From the NCBI RefSeq assembly GCF_958295425.1, contig NC_081141.1, positions 19,189,180-19,253,179 of the forward strand: a stretch of DNA of 64,000 bases, in the 5' to 3' direction. Numbering within the stretch: the first letter of the stretch is position 1; each line of letters starts with the position of its first letter. The translations under genes and the position numbers were made by a program. Of this stretch, positions 39,410 through 54,577 are shown piece after piece. Below the pieces are notes generated by a model. That model was given only the letters and a program-made list of their open reading frames with translations, did not search any database and was not told where the DNA came from. The DNA comes from Solea solea (lineage: Eukaryota; Chordata; Actinopteri; Pleuronectiformes; Soleidae).

Positions 39410-39570
39410 TTAACAATATTTTACTCAAGTAAAAGTAACTACTTTAGTTACTTTGATGAAATTTTACTTTGGCACAAGTGAAAGCACTGGTCTAAAAATC
39501 TACTCAAGTAAAAGTATAAAGTAGTTAGTCTAAATGTACACCGAGTAAAAGTTACTCAGTAAGTAAGCGG
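39410..39570. repeat. Dispersed repeat with ACTCAAGTAAAAGTA motifs
   Basis: ACTCAAGTAAAAGTA occurs twice and GAGTAAAAGTTACTC once within 150 bases. It appears to be the same family as 15460-15885. Confidence 0.55.
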
Positions 39571-40019
39571 TGGATGAGTCTCTTTTGTTTAATGCAAGCA
39601 AATAGTTTTTTATTTGAAGACTGCACTGACTGTAGGATTCTTAACTTATTCTGATTTAATTGAACTCACCTCTAACCCTCTCTCTCTGTGCTGGCCATTC
39701 AGGTGTCAGTTCAAAGATATATATATTTTTTTAGAAGGGGTCGACGGGCTAAAATACTGTATCTAAATCTCAATACAAAACGACATTTCTACAGATTAGA
39801 TAATAATAAGAGAATTATCCTTTACCAGTCCATTGACAGGGAAAGTTATTTCATCATTTGTGTGACATTTGGCCTTATTGTGATTATAGTCAGTGACTTA
39901 CATGCATTGAAAATATACACAATATTAATGTTCATATGACATATAAGATGCAAGATTTAATACAGTAAAAAGAGGTATCTTCCGTACAAAATGTATTAAA
40001 TCATGCCCGTGTTTTGCAT

Positions 40020-40275
40020 TCCGCGTTACTTTTGACCTCTTCCAGCACCCGTACTACCGTAAGTGCAAGGAAATCGCAATAAAAATCAGAACCGCTGCTT
40101 GCTCACACTGCACTGCGGGCTGTAGGTATCTGCCGTGTTGTCTGTATGGAAACAATGGATTACACTGTCTAGCGGTGATGTGCGGCTAACTGCGAGCTCA
40201 TCGAAACGGTCTGAAGCGTCTCTCCTCATCCTGAGCCCAGTCTTTATTTCCTGCTTCGTGTCTTGGGTGTACAGG
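40020..40275 (+). promoter_or_regulatory. golm1: golm1 promoter and noncoding first exon
   Basis: A GC-richer patch between lmbrd2 and golm1 ends in a strong donor (ACAGG/GTAAGTGG), so a noncoding exon ends at 40275. The first coding exon then begins at 41376. The transcription start is not determined. Confidence 0.5.
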
Positions 40276-41388
40276 GTAAGTGGTTACTGGACAAGCTATC
40301 GAGCTAGCCTAACGACGCGAGCATTAAGAATTGCCACATATTCGTCGCCACACTCTGTCGGTTTGATTGTCACATCTTAAGTTATTTATGTATCTTCCTA
40401 TTTGTTAATCCATCCTTGGCAGACAACAAACGACCTCTTTCATGACCCGTGTGCTGCTGCTCAAAGAAGTAGCCTTTAAATGCTAAAGGAGACGGTCACT
40501 TTAGTAACCAGGGCCACCCTAAGTGTTTTTTTTTTATCGTCATTCCTGCATTATATAAATAAACACTTTAAGCAGTGTTGTATTATTTACTTTATTTACT
40601 TACTTCTTTCAGTCATTATCTTTCATGTGTCTGTGTTTCTTTATATAGGGTGGGAGTTTGCCTACAAGTTAAACATTAACAAATAATGAAACTTGATGAA
40701 TTCTGCTAAGTCTTATAACACTTGCATTCATTAGTTTGACAAAATTAGCGTTTTTGACGACCTGATATTTGGTTCATACATGGAATTATAGTGCAGACAC
40801 AAAATACAGTTAGGAGAGACAGACCATACGTGCTGTTTTAATAATTATGATGAAGCAATTTGGTGTCACACAGTGTAACTTGTGCTGGTGTTTGATTTGC
40901 TTCATGATCATGATTCTACCCTGGATTTCATGTAGAGAAACCTGCACTAACCCACTAATGTAAACAGTCATTTGTATTTTGGACGGTCACGCTTAGAATA
41001 TTTGTTTGTCAGGAACTAGAGCAGAGAAAAGGGCTTTAGTTGAATGGACACAGTATGCAGAAACTAAACTATTAGTTTCAGCACATATGGTATGTCCTGC
41101 AAATGAAATGAACAATCTGAGACTACTTGTTGCAACATTCACGTTTACTGTAACTTCATCCTCTTATGTGTACCTTTTAAAATTGTTTTATGGTTAAGAA
41201 CTTTGAGCTGCAGTTTATGTATCAAACATGCTATATAAATAAAAGGATTTATATTGTTATGAAAAGGTGAGCTTTATACTATTCACAGCTCACTAAAAAA
41301 TAACACACGCATGTATTATATGTAAGTATTGAATGTACGCTAAGCTGACCTTAGCTGTGGTGTGTGTGTCTCCAGTCTTTAGACAGCC

Positions 41389-46364
<4,976 letters not shown>

Positions 46365-46668
46365 GGTAACCACACTCGTGACATTCACCTGCGATTCACC
46401 TTTTCATGCACTGATGATACTAAACCTCATCTCATCCTGAACTTGAGGAGATGCGTGTTGAGATCAGTGGGACCTTTCTATTGAACATGCATTTAGCTGC
46501 TGTACACTGTTTATGCAGTGATTCCTCGAAGGTTGTTTTTTTTCAGCAGCAATGCTGTTGTGCTGTTTATATGAAGGTGTGACACCAGCTTTGGTGATAT
46601 CATAGATTTTCAAGGTTGGTCTTTGTTGTGTTCATTTACAGCTTTTGACAATTATCTCTAACACACAG

Positions 46669-46674
46669 AATAAA
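46669..46674 (+). terminator. golm1: golm1 polyadenylation signal
   Basis: AATAAA about 305 bases after the golm1 stop codon, the first such signal downstream. Confidence 0.55.
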
Positions 46675-46684
46675 TACTCACTTA

Positions 46685-46975
46685 TCCACCTTCTACTGCT
46701 TTATCCTCCACGGGAGGGTCACTGGTGCCAATACCAGCGGACATAGGGCGAAAGATGGGTGTACACCCTGGACAGGTCGCCAGTCCATCCCAGGGCCACC
46801 AAGACAAACAGCCATCCACTCCCACTCCCACACTCACACTTACTCACTCACTCATTAAACTGTCCAAGTTGCCTAATCCCCAAATCTGCATGTTTTTGGA
46901 CTGTGGGAGGAAACCGGAGAAAACACATGCACACACGGGGAGAACATGCAAACTCCACTACACCACCTGTGTGGC
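46685..46975. repeat. LINE/SINE-derived repeat (L2-like 3' end)
   Basis: It carries the widespread fish motif string GTACACCCTGGACAGGTCGC, CAGTCCATC, GTTTTTGGACTGTGGGAGGA and GGGGAGAACATGCAAACTCC. These words are typical of L2-clade LINE 3' regions and SINEs that share their tail. It abuts the golm1 3' end. Confidence 0.75.
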
Positions 46976-48354
46976 ACAGAAAAGATCAAATCACTTTTCT
47001 AATTTAAATCCTACAATGTAAAGCAACCTAAAAATATATATATATTTTTTTTTTTAAAAAACCTACCTACCTAGCCACCTGTCCTCGCTGCTGTGTGCTT
47101 GTTTTTTGCACAATTCTGAAAAAGTGCTACGCCACTCATATGGGTCTAGGAGGAATAGTTTGTGTTATAAACGTGATAATCATGAGCATTGATCTTGCCG
47201 TGGCGGCTATACTTACTGTATATTTGCATTCACACATTTTACTTTCATTGCAGGGCCGGTGTTGGAAAAGGACGTTGGACTTGATACAGGTTAATGCAAC
47301 ACCCCCCCAGCCCCCCACCCCCCCAAACACGGCAAACACAAAACAGTTACCAATGATTTTCAGCCGACAGACTTGTTGTGATATTAATCCTTTATGTTGA
47401 TTTAGTCCACACCTGTTTCTTAACGTATCACAGTTAGAACACGGTAGCAACATCTGTCCTCAGTGATTCGCAGTGATTCCCCCGTCCTTTATTCAAATGA
47501 ACACTAATCTCAAAATGATGTTGTATTGTTAGTGTCAATGTTTGTCTGTTTGTGTCTGTGCAAGCGGCGGAGATGGGGAATGAATGTATTGATGCTGATT
47601 ACAGTAAAATACTGTGAAACAATGGCTGGTGCTGAGGAGGTGGTGTCTCATGCATCCTGAGGATGAATTGCATTCATGCAGTGTGTCCTCGCACCGTCCC
47701 CAAAATGTGGCTTGTGTGCTTGGGTCGCATTCACGATGGACTGTGGGCGTGTTCCGATCTGCAATTTTTTTGTGCAATCTGCATCCGGTGGGATCGCTGA
47801 GGACAGACGTTACTAGGTCTGAATAGGGTTTATTCATGGCTACCACCAGGGGGCAACCAAGATATGTCGCGTCCACTGTGGGGAGCGTTCATGTCGTCCG
47901 TCATTTATCGCAATATTCAGCATCAGTCGACCGTACATGTTTACAGTTCACGTGCATTTCAATATATACAGGTAGCCCCCTCGCTGTCGTGGTGACCGTG
48001 CTCACGTTCAATTGAATAAATTATATAAAAGTTATGTGAACAAAAAAAAAGGAATTCTACATTTTCTACTAATCACTACCTTTGTAATTGGGGATTAGAT
48101 GTGTTGTTTGTGTTCACTCCTTAATGACTGTAACTTGATGATAATGTTAAGACCCTTATAGGGTTATGAGGTGTCACATAGTGTAGGAAATGTAAATAAG
48201 CTCAGTGATGGGACTGTACGCACAGCACGAGCCTCCTCTCTCTCTCTCTCTCTCGAGGCACAACAGCATCTTAAACAATGCCTTAAGCTACTCCTGTACG
48301 TCTACAAAAGGGTTATTAAAGCAGCAAATGTATGGATATTCTTGTTTTAGTGTT

Positions 48355-48646
48355 GCTGAGGGTTGATTATTGTTTTCCATTAAATGTCAGAAAAAGGAGA
48401 TCAGTGTTCCCCGATACATCAAATGAAGTTGTTCTGTTTTGTCCACAAACCAAAATGATTTCAGTTTCAATGAATTCTCCATGTGAAGCAAATAAACCAG
48501 AAAATATTCACATTTAAGAAGCCGCAGAATCTGAGAACATTTTTGTCTCGTTTTAATCATGAAAAAAAGCTTTAAACTGATTTAAGCGATTATCAAAATA
48601 GTTGTCGATTCATTTAGTAATCGATTCATTGATTGTTTCAGCTCTA
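48355..48646. mobile_element. hAT-type MITE, copy 2, 5'-truncated and reversed
   Basis: In reverse orientation it matches the element at 1556-1923: AATATTCACATTTAAGAAGC, TTTTGTCCACAAACCAAAAT, GTAATCGATTCATTGATTG, and it ends TTTCAGCTCTA at 48646. The other terminus is not found, so the left boundary is approximate. Confidence 0.75.
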
Positions 48647-49701
48647 GACTTGCACCACATGTTTTTGACGCCGTCTCTCCTCTGCTGATATGATGGACGA
48701 CTTTATTAAGAACACAAAGAGAGACATTTCTGAGAATTGCTGTAATATCTTGAAGGACTTCTCCTTTATTTAGGATCAGTGAGTTGTGCTTTGTCTACTG
48801 CAGTCAAATTAGGTAGCCGTGCTAAAAATGTGTTCGTCTGCTCATTTTAAAACCATCCCGAGATTGGAAATGCTGTGGCAGAGTGTAAACATCAACTATA
48901 TTAAGCATCAGAAATAACAAAAAAGAAAACCGGTAAACTGGAACAGAATGTTTTATCTCCTTGTGTTTGTTTGTTTTTTTATTTGCTGGACAATATTATT
49001 TTTCAGGGATTCTGCTTCATTTCAATGTGGTGAAGTTGACTTGTAGTACTTGTAGTACTTGTATCATCACACATCATTGTTGAAATGCATTAGCTCATCA
49101 TCATCAACCGTCATTTCCAAGAAGTAGGTGATAAGTGAATGGACACATGGCTGTTACAAGGTCATGTGAGCAGGATGGTTTGACATGTGCTGCAGCAGAG
49201 TTTCCCCTTTAATGTAAAGAAGGTAATGGTTAAACATTAACATGACACACATTAGCTTTAACAGAGATGGATGAACACAAGATACAGCTCATTAAAGGTA
49301 GTTTACTGTGGATTTCGAAGCAGATCAACATGAATAGCTTGACTGTGCATCATCCGTAGTAAGTGTGCCACCAAGAAAACACCAAACGGCATATTATGAG
49401 AACCTAACGTAAGATGATTATTTCATTTCATGTCACATTTCAGTTCACAAAGGATTTCTATCAAATGCTAAAAGCCAATCAAATTTCAAAGTTGCTCTTT
49501 TGTCCCGAGTCATATCAGCTTCATTAATTTATTTTAGTTTTATTGTTAATGAAATACGAGCGTGCTCATGGTGTTACAGAGTAACCATACACATAAGAAC
49601 CAGGAGAACTTCTCCTCTCCTCACTCCTGTTGAAAGAACATCAATCGTTCTGCCTGCTTTTATTTCCCTTATGCTATGTTGGAGACATCTGAAATGTTGT
49701 G

Positions 49702-49735
<34 letters not shown>

Positions 49736-49740
49736 GTATA

Positions 49741-49786
<46 letters not shown>
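49702..49786. repeat. (TA)n microsatellite with TGTA interruptions
   Basis: Interrupted TA array about 85 bp long. Confidence 0.95.
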
Positions 49787-49788
<2 letters not shown>

Positions 49789-50079
49789 ATTGTAATTATT
49801 ATCTGAAATTGCAAAGTTTGGACAACTACTGCTTTTGTTTTTTCCAGAATGCATTATTTGTCTAATTCAAGGGACAAAATAAGTTCTGAACTGGGAATCT
49901 GTTTAATTAGAGAGAAATGTTTTATGATTTTTATGAAGTGGACTAACATTTATTTTGTTTATTTGTTAATGTTTAACTTTATTCTGTACTGCTGAACACA
50001 TTTCTGAAAAGTTTAAATAATCATAGGCTATATTGATCATTCATATAAAAGAGAATAAATTTGTTTTTATTACTAATAT

Positions 50080-50409
50080 GTGGACTTCACTCTTTTGCTG
50101 TATGGTGCATTTATTCACATGACCGCACGACGACAGAAAGTCGTTTTGTGGGGGATGAAATTGCAGTTGAAAGAGTTTGCATGTTTTGAATGGAACGCGT
50201 TTAAGACGGTATATTCGTTATGCGCGTGCACAGATAGAGGAACTTACTCAGTCCTGGTTTGTACAGTCAAACCAGGACTGATATCAGAGCGTGATCTTTA
50301 TGTAGTTTTCAAATACAATGGAGCAGATACGGTACGTCTCGGCATATTCAAAAACAACTGCAGTGGAGTTGCAGTGGCGGTATCGTCCGGTCTAAAATTA
50401 AAAAGATGA
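50080..50409 (+). other. Unassigned 109-codon open frame
   Basis: A methionine-initiated frame beginning MDFTLLLYGAF and ending SSGLKLKR. I recognise no domain. It lies 0.8 kb upstream of the protease promoter and contains a 14-bp perfect hairpin (50248-50261 with 50268-50281, AGTCCTGGTTTG arms). There are no clear splice sites or poly(A) signal. It may be chance, a relic of a mobile element or an exon of an unknown gene. Confidence 0.2.
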
Positions 50410-51218
50410 AATTGGAAAATGAATTTCACCTACTGTGAAGAAAAGAGAATATAAATGTAGCATTTGGACTTCAATTGAATGTCTGAAAGCCTTTAACTGC
50501 TTCTTCCCTGACCGTCTTTTTGGAGTCCCTGCTCGAAAATGACAAACTAAATAGTATATCTGCAGTATATACAGTATCAGCGTATATCTCTACAATTATA
50601 TGCTCTATGTGAATTATCTTGGTATCAAGTTTCATAAGGTGGAAGTGTAAAAAATATTTTATTATTACAAATTAAGTGTTGATGGAGAATGGTGTTGAAC
50701 CACTGACTGATGTTTAACTGACTCACCGCGCTGAGGACCCAGTGCCACATTCATTTAAACCAAATTAAACCGATTGAGTTGCTGCATTTAAGTAATGTAA
50801 TTTCTGTAATAAAAAAAAAAGTTTTTTACACACAATTATCTGTGATGTCTTTCACAAGAAGGAAAAGTGTAATATACGGAGCAGATCGTTTACTCCTAAA
50901 ACCTTTTATTTTCTTTTGAAGGAAGTGACTTTGAGATTGTGTCATTAGATAAACATAACGTTGAAAAACAAAAACTCTTTTATTACTTACAGAAATTCCA
51001 GCTCCATCCAGTTTAAAGAAATAATGGGAGAAAACCCCATTTGAAGTAGGAAGTATAATATTATGTGCTCTAACCCGGCCCTTCTGTTTAAATGATAAAA
51101 CAGTGATGTGTACAATACTTGATACTTTGCAAATCCTCTACTTATCCAACCCTAACATCGCATTACTATAATTGGTAATAACCACTTTTTCTGTACTGCA
51201 ACGCCCTCTGATACTTGG

Positions 51219-51227
51219 TATATAAAG
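51219..51227 (+). promoter_or_regulatory. TATA box of the serine protease gene
   Basis: TATATAAAG lies 38 bases upstream of the start codon at 51265. This implies transcription start near 51250 and a very short leader, as is common for trypsin- and granzyme-type genes. Confidence 0.7.
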
Positions 51228-51264
51228 ATGAGGAATGAGACAGTGAGACACCTGAAGTGACGAC

Positions 51265-52870
51265 ATGAAGCCTGCCCTCATCCTCATCCTGTTTCTTGCT
51301 GGTGAGTGTTATATTTTTTATATATATATATATATATATTTTATTATTATTATTATTATTAATAATAATAAACCTCTTCAGTATAAGGAAGAGTGAGAGT
51401 TGAAGCCTTGGTTTGAAATGTGTGTGCAGTCATTTCTCAGTGTGTCTGCTCTGCCTCCTCCTCTCATCAGGCGCTGCGTCAGGAGCCATCGAGAAGAGGC
51501 TCGTGGGGGGCAAATCCTGTAAGACCGACAGGCAATACCACGTCCAGATAGAGTCTGTCCCGCAGAAGAGGTTATGTGGCGGCTCTCTGCTCAACACCCG
51601 TTGGGTCATCACTGCGTCCCACTGTGGAGAACAGTAAGAAAGAAATGTTTTTAATATATATTTTCTACAGTATTTTATTGTTTTATTGTTAGTTTTTAGG
51701 TCTATTAGGTCTTATGTTTCTATATTTTATTTGTTTTGGATTGGATTGGATTCCTGAAATGAAGTTGCTATGTATACAATCTATACAAAAAGGGTCTTTA
51801 GTGTTTTAATGACATTTTTCCATATGTTATTATTTAGTTAATTTTTGATTCAGTTTTATTTCTGTCTGTTTTTGTTATTTATAGATTAATTTAGCCTCAT
51901 AAATATGTTTTTATTGTGAACTACACATCACTCCATATGAAAACAAATGTGCTTAAGTTTCTGTTTGTTTTTAGGTCTATTAGGTCTTGTGTTTCTATTA
52001 TATCTATTTTATTTGTTTCATTTATCTTTGATGTACAACACTTTGTTTTTAAAGTTAAATTGGATTAGATTGGATTCCTGAAATAAAGTTGCTATTGACA
52101 ATTCATTATAAAGAAAATGATAACGTCAAATCAGACAAATGATACAAATTTTTCTTATATCCGTCTCCTGACAAAATCATTTCCTCTGCCTTTTTCTGTC
52201 CAGGATTGTGACTCTGACAATTGGTGTAAACAACAATATATCAAATCTAAAGAAATTCTGGTCTCGAATTAAGGGATCGTCCAAAAAACTGACGCAGACT
52301 ATTAAGCCAGAGCAACAGTTTACTTACAAAGACGAGGAGGACCACAAACATGACATCATGCTCATCAAACTGAACGAAGATGTGTCTGCGAAGCTTCCCG
52401 TCATCAGTCTTCCTCCCTCTGAATGTTCCAAACCAGAGGAAGGTCAGCAGGTTGAGGTTGGAGGCTGGGGAGCCAAGACAGCGGACGTCATGAGTGAGTC
52501 AAACCATTGTTGTTTGCGTATAAACAAACATAAAATAATGAAATAATATAAAAATACACTTTTCCGATGCTTTTCTCTGCTTTTAAATCCTCAGAGTCAA
52601 AGAAGCCCAATAGTTTAAAGTGTGGCCAAACGGATCTTGCTGCGTGTGGTGAGGCCGACAAACCTGCTGACAAGTATTTCAGTGACCCTGACACCATCAT
52701 GTGTGCCTTTAAGGCAGGTGTGGAGGCCTGCTATGTAAGGAAACTTCGATTTGATGCATTGTTTAACTACAATCTTGTGTTATAAAAATATGTGACTCGA
52801 TCACACGTCTGATCCGTGTCTCTTCCAGGGCGATGGAGGCACAGCTGTGGAGTACAAAATACATGTGTAA
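51265..52870 (+). CDS. Trypsin-fold (S1) serine protease homologue lacking the catalytic serine; probably inactive, secreted
   Basis: Five exons join in phase to 223 residues: 51265-51301, 51471-51633, 52204-52493, 52595-52734 and 52829-52870. Residues 1-17 are a signal peptide (MKPALILILFLAG). A short propeptide ends EKR before the mature N-terminus LVGG (23-26), typical of S1 zymogens. The catalytic His is present (TASHCGE, His63) and so is the Asp (HDIMLIKL, Asp117), with the conserved GGWG. The final exon reads GDGGTAVEYKIHV then stop, where active proteases have GDSGGP: the catalytic Ser is missing, most simply by loss of one codon. The fold also ends about 40 residues early, without the substrate-binding strand and C-terminal helix. 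The residue at pocket position 189 appears to be Glu. Splice sites and TATA box look intact. It could be a recent pseudogene, a mis-read last exon or a secreted pseudoprotease. The family resembles fish kallikrein/granzyme-like trypsins. Confidence 0.8.
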
Positions 52871-52948
52871 GCAATATTTATTTATGTTTTTCAAATTATA
52901 ATACATTTGGTTGTGTTTATCAAGTCAGGAAATACATTAAATCACATA

Positions 52949-53013
52949 CAGTATATATATATATATATATATATATAAGTGTATATATATGTGTGTATAT
53001 ATATATATATATA
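52949..53013. repeat. (TA)n microsatellite
   Basis: Interrupted TA/GTGTATA array between the protease last exon and the LINE fragment. Confidence 0.95.
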
Positions 53014-53089
53014 AGCTTCTTTAGTGTTTTAATTAGTTTTCCATAAGTTATTGTTTTGTTAATTTTTGTCTGTCTGTTTTTGTTATTTA

Positions 53090-53560
53090 TAGATTCATTT
53101 TGCCTTATATGATCCTATATATCTAGCACCAGGTGCACCAGTCTTCATCTCTGTACTTTGACTCCTTGTTCCCACCACTGTGGTATCATCCGCACACTTG
53201 ATAATTGTATTCCCCTCATGTCTGGAATACCAGTCATTTGTTAGCAATGCAGTGCAAACCGTAGACGACCAAGTACACAGCCACAGATCCAAAGCTCAGC
53301 GTGATGGTTTTGGAGGTCTAATTCAGTCAGGAAGTCCAGAACCAAGAGCCTTGTGGTGGGGTTTAGATCAAGGAGAAGGAGCTTCACAGCTGGCTTATGG
53401 GGGATGATCCTGTTGAACACTGAGCTGAAATCCATGTATCCAGTCGTAGGTGTTCTTGTTCTCCAGATGGTCGAGTATTGTCTGCAGGATGTGTGTAGTG
53501 TTTGGGGCGGTGAGCGGATTGATACGGACCCCAGAAGCACACCAAATTTTCCCCATGAAT
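53090..53560 (-). mobile_element. LINE reverse-transcriptase fragment (L2/CR1-like), degraded
   Basis: On the minus strand, pieces of a non-LTR retrotransposon RT occur in the correct order: YMDFSSVFNRIIPHK (about 53440-53395), LDFLTEL (about 53330), and further on NTIIKCADDTTVVG (about 53210-53165), which contains the catalytic ADD motif. Frames shift between pieces and stops interrupt, so it is inactive. It begins about 220 bases downstream of the protease's abnormal last exon, on the opposite strand. Confidence 0.8.
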
Positions 53561-54140
53561 GACACGGTTCATGTGTTACCTGTTATCTTTCTTAAAGTAC
53601 ATTTCAATATCAAACACCAAATTTGCAAGAGATGAAACTACTTTTGTTATCTACTGTACCGGAAATCTACTGTTTGTTCATTTGAAGACAATGCCACTCA
53701 CTCCCTTTGTCATTTAGATGGACAGGCTTAATATATGCTTACTTCATCAATGCTCCTTTTCTGCAAATTGTCCATTCTTACTAGGTTCTCAAATATCTTG
53801 TTGCATGGCAGCAACTCATCAATAGACATCAAGATCAAGACCTGGTTGTTCATGACAGACAAGTTACTCAAAATATTTCACAAAGTGCTGATCTAATGGG
53901 ATTTTCACACACAACTACCTCTAGTGTTAACAGAGAACAAAACTCAAGGAGAGGAAATATCAATTGAGCAGCAGCTCTCTGAGCCAAACATGTTTGGGTC
54001 ATAGGGGAATGACCAGACATGTTTGAAATGATAAAAAGGCAACAGTATCTTAAAATAGGAATCACGTGTCAACCTTCAAGGTTTAGTACGCAGAAGACGA
54101 CCATCTCTGAACACACATATAATGTAAAACTGCCACTCCT
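53561..54140. other. Intergenic stretch between LINE fragment and naa35 3' end
   Basis: No exon, repeat boundary or signal recognised. Parts may be a further extension of the LINE remnant. Confidence 0.4.
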
Positions 54141-54160
54141 ACTGTCTAATGTTTAACATT

Positions 54161-54166
54161 TTTATT
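54161..54166 (-). terminator. naa35: naa35 polyadenylation signal
   Basis: TTTATT on the plus strand is AATAAA for the minus-strand gene, about 410 bases past the naa35 stop at 54578. Confidence 0.5.
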
Positions 54167-54577
54167 CAAATAAGCACATTAAAACACAGAAAAGGAAACG
54201 TTTAAAATCATTTAATAATATGCACCCAATGTCAGTTCAGTAATATTTCAAGGCTTAACAAAACTGCTCTGGAGGCAACTTAAAAAATGTTCCAATGGCC
54301 AGTTCTTTGCACTTTGCACGGAAGTGCCTCAACTTGTGTCTGTCCGTACACACACACACACACACACACACACAGATACGGATACGGTCACCCATTTAGG
54401 TCCAGGTGTTACTTTTGTAGTCGGGTTTCTCGTGGCATTTCAAGAATGTTTTACACAGTTTTGCAGTTACAGTTAGATTTAGATGTATCTGTATCTTTCT
54501 CTCTCACAAACACACACACACAGACAATGACTGGATTGACTTTGGATGCACAGAAATGGTCATCCTCTGATGCAGAG

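Larger units (their letters stand above)
46976..51200. other. Intergenic region between golm1 and the protease gene
   Basis: AT-rich DNA with a possible diverged repeat at about 47495-47840, CT repeats near 48237-48255, a second hAT MITE copy at 48355-48646, a TA array near 49702-49786, and an unassigned 109-codon frame at 50080-50409. I see no recognisable exon. Confidence 0.55.

Noticed and set aside
52829..52870. Catalytic serine by reading the last protease exon in another frame
   Set aside because: The other frames from the same acceptor break the GD-GG match and give no GDSGG, so the loss is taken as real in this sequence.
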